This document shows, one piece after another, positions 22,981 to 28,660 of a stretch of 28,660 nucleotides of DNA. The stretch is from positions 1-28,660 of the forward strand of contig DAOUAJ010000071.1 of NCBI GenBank assembly GCA_034433615.1. Direction: 5' to 3'. A model generated the notes under the pieces. The model was not told the DNA's origin. It saw only the letters and a list, made by a program, of their open reading frames with translations, and did no database searches. The stretch comes from DAOUAJ01 sp034433615 (GTDB lineage: Bacteria > Chloroflexota > Anaerolineae > DUEN01). Numbering within the stretch: position 1 is the first letter of the stretch; each line of letters starts with the position of its first letter. The translations under genes and the position numbers were made by a program.

Positions 22981-24225
22981 TCACTGTGGATCGTAGACCG
23001 CTCCCATGAATAGGATCGCTCCGGTGTGCGCGTCATCAATGGTGAAGAAAAACGGGCGATTGACAGTAAACTCAGGCGGGAGCGAGGCCGCCATTGCAAC
23101 CGCAGTCGCAGCCGCCGCGACAGTTCCCTCTTCGTTGACATCCACGACAGCTTTATGTTTGACATAGCCAATAAACAGTTTGCTCCCGTTGGAGCACATG
23201 TTGGGAAAGTCGGCTTCATTGCTGAAGGCAATGGCCATGCCGAGATCGCTGAGCGTATCGCTCAGATCTTTTTCGTATTCCAGCTTAAACCTGGGCAGCC
23301 TGACGACGACCCTCTCCGGCCGAAATCGGGATAGCCATTGCGCCCAGTTGTCACTGCTCAGGTTGGTGAGGAAAGCAACCAGGTTGCTATCCTCATTCGG
23401 CAAGAACACGTGCATGCGCATGCGACCGATCCCGTAGGGCAGGCTGATCGCCTGGAACCCCTCGCCCCAGAAGTAGGGGAAGACCTCAGACTGGGTCATC
23501 ATGAGCACTTTCTTCTCTTTGCCGCCCGGCAGATGGAATACACCCTCGCGTGTTTTCGCCTTGTCGAACTGCCTGCTCCACTCGCCCTTGAAATAGACGG
23601 CATTGATCAAGAACATCACCTGTTCCGGGGTGATCTCTTTGATGATCTCGGGGATCTTGCCTTTCGTGTTCACATCTACCCAACGGTTGATTGTAGCCAC
23701 AGCCTGGGGATCACTAAAATCGAGCGTGGAAACTTTGGCATTGAACGCTTGCTGGTTCTGCTTTACGAACTGATCGTTGAGGACGCAACCCTCATGTGCC
23801 CAGAGCGAGTTGGCAATGTTAAGCTCAACTTGCGGATCGATCTGTGCCAGGTTGGCCTGGAGTTCGGCATAGGCTTGGTTGATCTCTTCTGGGCTCATCT
23901 CCTCCAATTCTAAGGTTTCCACCATCGCCTGCTGAGTTTTGCCGGCAGCCCCGTTATAGGTCATGGCCAGGGCCATGGCAACACTGGAGGGGGAAACGAA
24001 CAGGTTCTGTTCAACATTCAGTTGAGCGAGCTGACCAAATAGCTTGAAGGCAAACCGATGGTTCGCGGCGACAAGCGATTGGGCCCTCTCTGAAATGGGC
24101 ATGAGAGTCGGTGGTGGGGTTGGTGTGGATACCGGCAGGTAGGGGATCGGGCCTGATATGCACCCGGTTAAGATCCCGACCACACAAAGCAGGACCAACG
24201 TCATAACCAGGCCAGTTTTCTTCAT
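22981..24225 (-). CDS. Lipoprotein serpin (serine protease inhibitor)
   Basis: This 414-aa serpin has a lipoprotein signal peptide (lipobox L19-T-G-C22) and a Pro/Thr linker, so it should be displayed on the outside of the membrane. The fold is complete: NLFVSPSSVAMALAMTYNGAAGKT near 72-95, FLINAVYFKGEWSRQFD near 205, and the C-terminal signature NRPFFFTIDDAHTGAILFMGAVYDP. The reactive-centre loop hinge E365-E-G-T-V-A-A-A-A matches inhibitory serpins, so loop insertion should work. By alignment with alpha-1-antitrypsin the scissile residue is Ala380 or Ser381, as the loop is one residue short before the PPE motif. Small P1 residues suggest elastase- or subtilisin-like targets. GGAGGAAC precedes the ATG. 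Its GC is lower than that of its neighbours (86 of 180 bases in three rows I counted), a hint of acquisition. Confidence 0.95.
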   Translation of the reverse strand: MKKTGLVMTLVLLCVVGILTGCISGPIPYLPVSTPTPPPTLMPISERAQSLVAANHRFAFKLFGQLAQLNVEQNLFVSPSSVAMALAMTYNGAAGKTQQAMVETLELEEMSPEEINQAYAELQANLAQIDPQVELNIANSLWAHEGCVLNDQFVKQNQQAFNAKVSTLDFSDPQAVATINRWVDVNTKGKIPEIIKEITPEQVMFLINAVYFKGEWSRQFDKAKTREGVFHLPGGKEKKVLMMTQSEVFPYFWGEGFQAISLPYGIGRMRMHVFLPNEDSNLVAFLTNLSSDNWAQWLSRFRPERVVVRLPRFKLEYEKDLSDTLSDLGMAIAFSNEADFPNMCSNGSKLFIGYVKHKAVVDVNEEGTVAAAATAVAMAASLPPEFTVNRPFFFTIDDAHTGAILFMGAVYDPQ

Positions 24226-24250
24226 GGGAGATGTTCCTCCGGGTGGTGGG

Positions 24251-25639
24251 TCAGGTGGGCTCGAAAACCGCGATGACCTCCTGCGGCGCAGCGATCTCCC
24301 GCAGCCAGGCGATCAATCTTTCATGCAACGAGCGAACCACATCGGGATGTTCGGAGGCTATATTCACTTCGGCATACGGATCGGTTTCCAGATCGTATAG
24401 CTCGCGTTCGCCCTGGGCGCCAATAGGGGCATAGGCCCACTTCTCCGTGTACAGGACGGGCGTCGTCCATTTCGAAGGCCGGGCACCCCTGTCAACGCGC
24501 AGGAAGGAAGCCGCGATCGCGCAATCGTGCAACGGTGCCTGAGGCTCGCCGCACAGCAACGGCGCAAAGGATCGGCCATGGAACGGCTGCGGGGGCGTCA
24601 CCTCGACGCCGGCCAGATCCAGTAGCGTGGGCAGGATGTCGGCCGGCTGCAACAAAGCGTCCAGCGTCCTGCCGCCCTCCAGCCCCGGCGCGGCGATGAG
24701 GAGGGGGATGTGGGCGATCTCCGGATAGATGGGCCAGCATCGTTCATCCCCGCGATTGATGTTCGACTTCCCCGTGCGGTTGTGCTCACCCAGGCTCATG
24801 CCGTGGTCGGATGTGAAGACCACGATGGAATTCTCCCACAGGCCCAGGTCGTCAATTTTCTCCAGCACGCGGCCGACCCAGCGGTCAACTAATTCGGCCT
24901 CGGCGCAGTAGTGAGCGCGAAGATTCTTCAACTCCCTGGCGGTCAGATCGTCGGCCCTACCATAGTTGGGATGGAGCATCGGGATCCCGTCATAGTCAGG
25001 GTCATAGCGTTTCACCATGTATTCGGGCGGGTCCCAGGGCTCGTGCGGGTCGAAGAAGTCCACCCACAGGAAGAAGGGATGGAACTGATAGTTTTCTTCG
25101 AGCCACTCCACGGCCAGGGCGGCTGTGCGCGGCGGAAAGCGATCCTCTTCGCGATGCCAATACCGGTTCGTCCAGCGGGCCAGATCAACCAGGTTATGGC
25201 CCTGGAAGTGATACGAGTGCCGGGTTTTCTCGGAGGGCATCACCTGCTCAATCGGATAGTTCATCCTGAGGAAGCAGGTATCGCCCTCCTGGCCGCGGAG
25301 CGCGTAGGCGCCGTCGAACCCGAGATGGAAGTTGTTGGGAAAGAGGTGGGGGCAATCGCAGAGGAGCTGGGATACATAGCCCGCCTTTTTGAGCAGTTCG
25401 GGCAGGTGGTTGGGGCTGCTCTGGCGGCGGTCCTGCCAGCCATGCCAGGGCCAACCGTAACGGCCGGTGGTCAGGTCCGTACGGTGGGGGATCGTGGGAA
25501 AGCTGCCCGTGTACACGCGTGACAGGTTGACCGCCCGCTGAGCGAAGCGATCCAGCTCGGGTGTGCGTACGGGCATGGACGCCCGGTCGAACAAATTGTC
25601 GTATCGAAAGGTGTCGGAGATGAGCAAGATGATGTTCAT
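24251..25639 (-). CDS. Sulfatase-like hydrolase lacking the formylglycine Cys
   Basis: This 462-aa protein of the alkaline phosphatase superfamily has the sulfatase fold. The N-terminal metal motif is ISDTFRYDN with Asp9. A second metal motif is VVFTSDHGMSLGEH near residue 278. FFLWVDFFDPHEPWDPPEY and LLQPADILPTLLDLAGV are typical of sulfatases, as is the C-terminal ELYDLETDPYAEVN. The usual activation motif C/S-x-P-x-R reads T49-I-P-H-R53 followed by TDLTTGRY, so the residue normally converted to formylglycine is Thr. Sulfatase-maturation enzymes need Cys or Ser, so a classical mechanism is unlikely. Thr serves as nucleophile in nucleotide pyrophosphatase/phosphodiesterases of the same superfamily, so a phosphodiester or a different ester is possible. 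No signal peptide is seen. It is 14 nt after the epimerase and 25 nt before the serpin. Confidence 0.88.
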   Translation of the reverse strand: MNIILLISDTFRYDNLFDRASMPVRTPELDRFAQRAVNLSRVYTGSFPTIPHRTDLTTGRYGWPWHGWQDRRQSSPNHLPELLKKAGYVSQLLCDCPHLFPNNFHLGFDGAYALRGQEGDTCFLRMNYPIEQVMPSEKTRHSYHFQGHNLVDLARWTNRYWHREEDRFPPRTAALAVEWLEENYQFHPFFLWVDFFDPHEPWDPPEYMVKRYDPDYDGIPMLHPNYGRADDLTARELKNLRAHYCAEAELVDRWVGRVLEKIDDLGLWENSIVVFTSDHGMSLGEHNRTGKSNINRGDERCWPIYPEIAHIPLLIAAPGLEGGRTLDALLQPADILPTLLDLAGVEVTPPQPFHGRSFAPLLCGEPQAPLHDCAIAASFLRVDRGARPSKWTTPVLYTEKWAYAPIGAQGERELYDLETDPYAEVNIASEHPDVVRSLHERLIAWLREIAAPQEVIAVFEPT

Positions 25640-25653
25640 GGTCAGCCTCTTTC

Positions 25654-26559
25654 TCAGTGAGCCAGGTGTTCTCGCCAGGTGAACTGCGGCTCAAAGCCGA
25701 AGGCCTGGCGAGCTTTTGCAGTGCTGAAGAAGGCGGCGTACCCCGGGAGATCACGGACCAGAGGCAGGAGGTCAGGCCGGAAGCGCTCGACCAGCTCCAG
25801 GGAAGGCTCCAGAGCGGTCGTGTCGGCTCCGTTCAGGAAGTACACGTCGTGGGGTGGCAGCGTCTCCGCCGCTTCCATGATCATGCGGTGCATACGCGCC
25901 ACGTCCTCGCTGGCCACCCAGCCCCACAGCCACTCGTTCCAGCCGGTCGCCGGCTGGGCATTCTGGGCCATAGCCTGCCGCCGCTGCGGTGGACAGATAC
26001 CTGACGGCCGCGTGACGTAAGTGCGGACGCCGTAGGCTCGCGTGAAAGAGGCCAAAAGCTCCTCCCCGGCCAGCTTGGAGTAGGAGTAGGAATCCTCCAC
26101 GTCGGTGGGGTGCTCTTCGTCAATCGGAAGATACCGGAAGGGGAAGGGACGGTTGCTAATGCGGAAGCCGTGGCCCAGCGCGCAATTGCTGCCCGACATC
26201 ACGACAACCTGGACGCCAGCAGCCACAGCCGCCTGCATCAGGTAGTAAGTGCCGATGATGTTGGTGTGGATCGTGGCGTCAAAGGGCGGGATCTCCCGGC
26301 CGGCCGCCTGGGCCTGCGCCCGGATCTGGGGATGGTCCACCGGGTAAGGCACTGCCCCCAGGTGCTGGATGGCCTGTACCCCCTCCACCGCTCGCTGACA
26401 ATCCTCGTAACTGTTCAGGTCGCCCTGGATCCAGGGCAGATGTGCCCGGTCTTCTGGCGGGCGGGAGCGGGAGAAGAGCGTCAGCTCGTGTTTGCCCTCC
26501 AGTTCCTTCACAACAAATTCCGCCAGACGTCCACTGCCACCGGTGATTAAAACGCGCAT
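25654..26559 (-). CDS. NAD-dependent epimerase/dehydratase family protein
   Basis: This 301-aa extended SDR has the Rossmann motif ITGGSGRLAEFV at the N-terminus (GxxGxxA-like), an acidic D in IQGDLNSYED near 47, a catalytic-region MSGSNCALG and the catalytic pair in YSYSKLAGEE (YxxxK) near residue 160. The segment VTRPSGICPP is the family's substrate-loop start. Such proteins act on nucleotide sugars or, for smaller members, on free uronic acids or sugar alcohols (uronate dehydrogenase-like). The length near 300 and the position in a sugar cluster allow either. AGGAGT precedes the ATG. It follows the Gfo/Idh/MocA gene after a 122-base gap filled by a repeat hairpin. Confidence 0.88.
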   Translation of the reverse strand: MRVLITGGSGRLAEFVVKELEGKHELTLFSRSRPPEDRAHLPWIQGDLNSYEDCQRAVEGVQAIQHLGAVPYPVDHPQIRAQAQAAGREIPPFDATIHTNIIGTYYLMQAAVAAGVQVVVMSGSNCALGHGFRISNRPFPFRYLPIDEEHPTDVEDSYSYSKLAGEELLASFTRAYGVRTYVTRPSGICPPQRRQAMAQNAQPATGWNEWLWGWVASEDVARMHRMIMEAAETLPPHDVYFLNGADTTALEPSLELVERFRPDLLPLVRDLPGYAAFFSTAKARQAFGFEPQFTWREHLAH

Positions 26560-26595
26560 AGGGAGACTCCTGGTTAGCCCGTTGATGGCTGGTAG

Positions 26596-26681
26596 GGGCA
26601 GCTAGCCGTCAGCTATCAGCTATCAGCTATCAGCCTTCAGCCTCTAACCTGGAAGGGGGGCTGATCGCTGACGGCTGAAAG
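26596..26681. repeat. Repeat hairpin with 7-bp tandem units, copy 1
   Basis: A 25-bp block (26596-26620) is identical to 27861-27885. It is followed by three tandem AGCTATC units (26611-26634). AGCCGTCAGC (26604-26613) pairs perfectly with GCTGACGGCT (26667-26676). The element abuts the stop of the Gfo/Idh/MocA gene, so its transcript could terminate or stabilise that mRNA. Confidence 0.8.
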
Positions 26682-27815
26682 CTACTCCACGGTGATCGGC
26701 TCAAACGTCGTCCGCAACGTCTGCGCCTGGCCCGTCTCCGCAGAACGGTAGGCCGCGTCGAAGATTTCGATGACGTGGCGGGCGTGGTCAATACTGTTGA
26801 GGGTGGGCTTATCCTCGCGAATCCAGTCCACCAGTTGCATGATGTCCTCGTAGACGTGCTCCTCGCCGATACCCCGGTGCGGGCCGGTGACGTGAGGCAG
26901 AAGCCAGTTGAGGCCGTGTTGCTCTACCTCTTCATGACCGGGGTACTCGATGGGCTTGCCGTTGAGCAGGTTGCCGATGATCGAGCCTTGCTTGCCGAAG
27001 ATGGCGAGCGGAGGCCAGCCCAGGTCGGGCAACATGCCTGCCGCCGCCCCGAACGCATAGGCGAACAGCGCGTCGCCAAAGTCGAGGATGAAGAAAGTGT
27101 TGTCGTCCATGTCACACGGCAGCATCTGGCCACGGAATTCATACTCATGGAAGCGGATGCCGGAGAAGGCGGTGACGCGCCTGGCCGGGCCGAGGATGCC
27201 CGTCAGCCTGGTCAGGCCGTACACGGTCATGTCGTAGAGGGGGCCGCCGCCGGGCCGGCGGAAGTACCAGGCCGGGCTGATGTTGGAGAGCGGATCGTCG
27301 CCGTGGCGCACCTTCTCGTCTTGGTGGTAGGTGCCAAAGGCGGCGCCGGTGATGGCCCACGTCAACGGCCCCAGCGCGCCATGCACCACCAGGCGGCGGA
27401 TCTCCTGGTTGAGCGGACGCAGCATCTCACCGGGGCACGATACCAGCTTAACCCCCTTGCGCCTGGCGCGCTCGATCAGGTCGTCAGCCTCGTCCACGGT
27501 GGTGGTCATCGTCTTGTTGAAGTGGACGTGGATACCTTGCTCGATGGCGAGCACCGCCTGCTCATAGTGTAGGCCGATGGGCGAGGCGATGGTGATGGCG
27601 TCAATGCCGCCTGCCGCCAGCAGGTCCTCGTAGCGCTCGAAATACTTGGGGATGCCCCAGCGCTCGGCAGCCGCCCGGGCGCGGCCCGGCGCCGGGTCGC
27701 ACACCGAAACCACCTGCACCCTATCCTGTACATCTTCCATCGTCAGGTGAGGCAGAATGCCGCGCACCGAGATGCTGCCGGCACCCACCACGCCGATGCG
27801 AACTCGATCAGTCAT
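26682..27815 (-). CDS. Gfo/Idh/MocA family oxidoreductase
   Basis: This 377-aa NAD(P)-dependent sugar or polyol dehydrogenase-like protein has an N-terminal Rossmann motif, VGVVGAGSISVRGILPHL near residues 8-25, and an acidic region VSVCDPAPGRA after beta-2. The conserved Lys of the usual EKP motif appears in HFNKTMTTTVDEAD near 98. The C-terminal alpha/beta domain includes GGPLYDMTVYGLTRLTGILGPARRVTAF, where a His often found at the catalytic position is replaced by Thr-Val-Tyr. The family oxidises or reduces inositols, glucose derivatives and other sugars; the substrate here is unknown. GGAGGG lies six bases before the ATG. It is flanked on both sides by copies of the same repeat hairpin. 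Confidence 0.9.
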   Translation of the reverse strand: MTDRVRIGVVGAGSISVRGILPHLTMEDVQDRVQVVSVCDPAPGRARAAAERWGIPKYFERYEDLLAAGGIDAITIASPIGLHYEQAVLAIEQGIHVHFNKTMTTTVDEADDLIERARRKGVKLVSCPGEMLRPLNQEIRRLVVHGALGPLTWAITGAAFGTYHQDEKVRHGDDPLSNISPAWYFRRPGGGPLYDMTVYGLTRLTGILGPARRVTAFSGIRFHEYEFRGQMLPCDMDDNTFFILDFGDALFAYAFGAAAGMLPDLGWPPLAIFGKQGSIIGNLLNGKPIEYPGHEEVEQHGLNWLLPHVTGPHRGIGEEHVYEDIMQLVDWIREDKPTLNSIDHARHVIEIFDAAYRSAETGQAQTLRTTFEPITVE

Positions 27816-27860
27816 AGTGCCCTCCGCATTGGTTAGTCAATGAGCGCAATCTGTGCCCCA

Positions 27861-27928
27861 GGGCAGCTAGCCGTCAGCTATCAGCCTCTTGTTCTGTGCT
27901 GAAAGCTGATCGCTGAAAGCTGATAGCT
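27861..27928. repeat. Repeat hairpin, copy 2
   Basis: The first 25 bases (27861-27885) are identical to 26596-26620. AGCTATCAGC (27876-27885) pairs perfectly with GCTGATAGCT (27919-27928), and GCTGAAAGCTGATCGCTGAAAGC-type units with a 7-bp rhythm fill the right arm. It lies in the gap between the isomerase-like gene and the Gfo/Idh/MocA gene. Confidence 0.8.
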
Positions 27929-27957
27929 AATGTCCCCTAGCGCTCATCCACGATCGT

Positions 27958-28660
27958 TTAAGCAACGCGCCATCTTTCCAGGACATCGCGCACCATCGCC
28001 ACCTGGATGGCGACCTCAGTATATTCGTTCCTGCCGGTATGGTGTTCCACGCCCCAGTAGCCCTGGTAACCCGCATCACGCAGCATCATCATCTTCTCAG
28101 CCAGGCAGGTCGTTGTGATCCGCCAATCCACGTGGGTGTGGAAGGTCCAGGGGGCCACCAGCCGGTCCCCTTCGTCCTCCCGGCCCTCCACCCAGTGCCC
28201 GATATGCAGCATGATGCCGTAGGCGGGATGGTTGACGGCCTCGTAGACCCGCTTCATGTTCTCCGGCACCAACGCCGGCCCGAAATGGGTCTCCGGGCCG
28301 ATCTTGTAGCCGTTGTCGTAGGCACGCCGGGCGTATTCCCGGAAGCGCGTCACGATGCAGTCGAACTGCTCGTTTGTCATCTCCGCCTCGCGCCCGCCGA
28401 AGTCAATGCGCACCGTTTTGGCACCCAGGATCTCGGCTGCGTGTAGATTCTTCAACGCGTTCTGATAGAGTTGTTGCCGGCGTTCAGGGTCCGGATCCCA
28501 GACGTGGGCGCCATCTATGGCGAAGTTGGCCAACACGAGCTCGCGCTCGTCCAGCCCCTCTTTCACCTTCCTGAGGTAATCCTCTTCCAGAGAGGCCAGC
28601 GTGCCGTTCCAGAGGTCGGCTGCGTCCAGGCCGTAGCGGTACTTCACACTTTCCAGGTAG
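27958..28660 (-). CDS. Sugar phosphate isomerase/epimerase-like TIM barrel, partial
   Basis: The 5' end lies beyond the window: the frame is open to 28660 and a GTG at 28645-28647 is not a likely start. The visible 234 codons resemble xylose-isomerase-like TIM barrels (AP endonuclease family 2 fold, as in IolE, IolI and hydroxypyruvate isomerase). Likely metal-site segments are VLANFAIDGAHVWD, TVRIDFGG, GPETHFGPALVPEN (Glu-Thr-His), IMLHIGHWVEG, FHTHVDWRI (His-x-Asp) and YWGVEHHTGRNEY (Glu). These match the Glu/Asp/His/Glu set binding a divalent metal in the fold, by position. Specific activity is unknown. It is the most upstream visible gene of the leftward sugar cluster. Confidence 0.82.
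   Translation of the reverse strand, partial: YLESVKYRYGLDAADLWNGTLASLEEDYLRKVKEGLDERELVLANFAIDGAHVWDPDPERRQQLYQNALKNLHAAEILGAKTVRIDFGGREAEMTNEQFDCIVTRFREYARRAYDNGYKIGPETHFGPALVPENMKRVYEAVNHPAYGIMLHIGHWVEGREDEGDRLVAPWTFHTHVDWRITTTCLAEKMMMLRDAGYQGYWGVEHHTGRNEYTEVAIQVAMVRDVLERWRVA

Noticed and set aside
26596..27928. CRISPR array
   Set aside because: The 7-bp-period units have no unique spacers of constant length and no cas genes are near.

Overview
The window looks like chromosomal DNA of a moderately GC-rich, probably anaerobic or facultative bacterium. The best guess is an uncultured member of the Chloroflexota (Anaerolineae-like). This rests on gene style only: a Tat-exported lipoprotein solute-binding protein with an Ala/Pro linker, a NuoEF/FDH-like/Nfn redox operon, a lipoprotein serpin, a sugar-enzyme cluster, and many short palindromic repeats between genes. 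No rRNA, tRNA, CRISPR array, transposase or phage gene was seen.

Layout. (1) 1-4109: the 5' end of a leftward gene resembling proteins annotated as quinate 5-dehydrogenase, a Rad50/SbcC-type zinc-hook ATPase without an adjacent nuclease gene, a repeat-filled gap (2991-3299), and an SDR oxidoreductase. (2) 4249-9780: a rightward operon behind a clear sigma-70-type promoter, encoding a family 5 solute-binding lipoprotein, two Dpp/Opp-type permeases, an Asp/Glu racemase-family protein and a self-processing P1 (DmpA-like) aminopeptidase. It reads as an uptake and processing system for small peptides or amino-acid derivatives, possibly containing D-amino acids; transporter ATPases are not encoded here. 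(3) 17805-9806, leftward: NuoE-like, NuoF-like with an extra ferredoxin tail, a 920-aa FDH/NuoG-like molybdopterin-fold protein, NfnA, NfnB and a small Cys-rich protein. (4) 18053-20902: a Ca2+-type P-type ATPase with its own near-consensus promoter. (5) 28660-20980, leftward: a sugar isomerase/epimerase-like TIM barrel (cut by the window edge), a Gfo/Idh/MocA oxidoreductase, an NAD-dependent epimerase, a sulfatase-like hydrolase, a lipoprotein serpin, a PfkB kinase and a URO-D family protein.

How they work together. Region 3 encodes NADH-, NADPH- and probably ferredoxin-linked modules in one transcription unit, but the FDH-like subunit has lost the catalytic Cys/Sec and its neighbouring His. 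The unit may therefore be a composite NAD/NADP/ferredoxin electron-sharing complex, not a formate dehydrogenase. The same subunit carries about 27 extra residues encoded by GC-rich inverted repeats, apparently an in-frame repeat insertion. Region 5 looks like catabolism of a modified sugar or glycan conjugate. The serpin in its middle has visibly lower GC and looks acquired.

The main candidates for something undescribed are the NuoEF-FDH-like-NfnAB-CysX operon with its degenerate active site and repeat insertion, the serpin/sulfatase-like operon, and the nested palindromic repeats.
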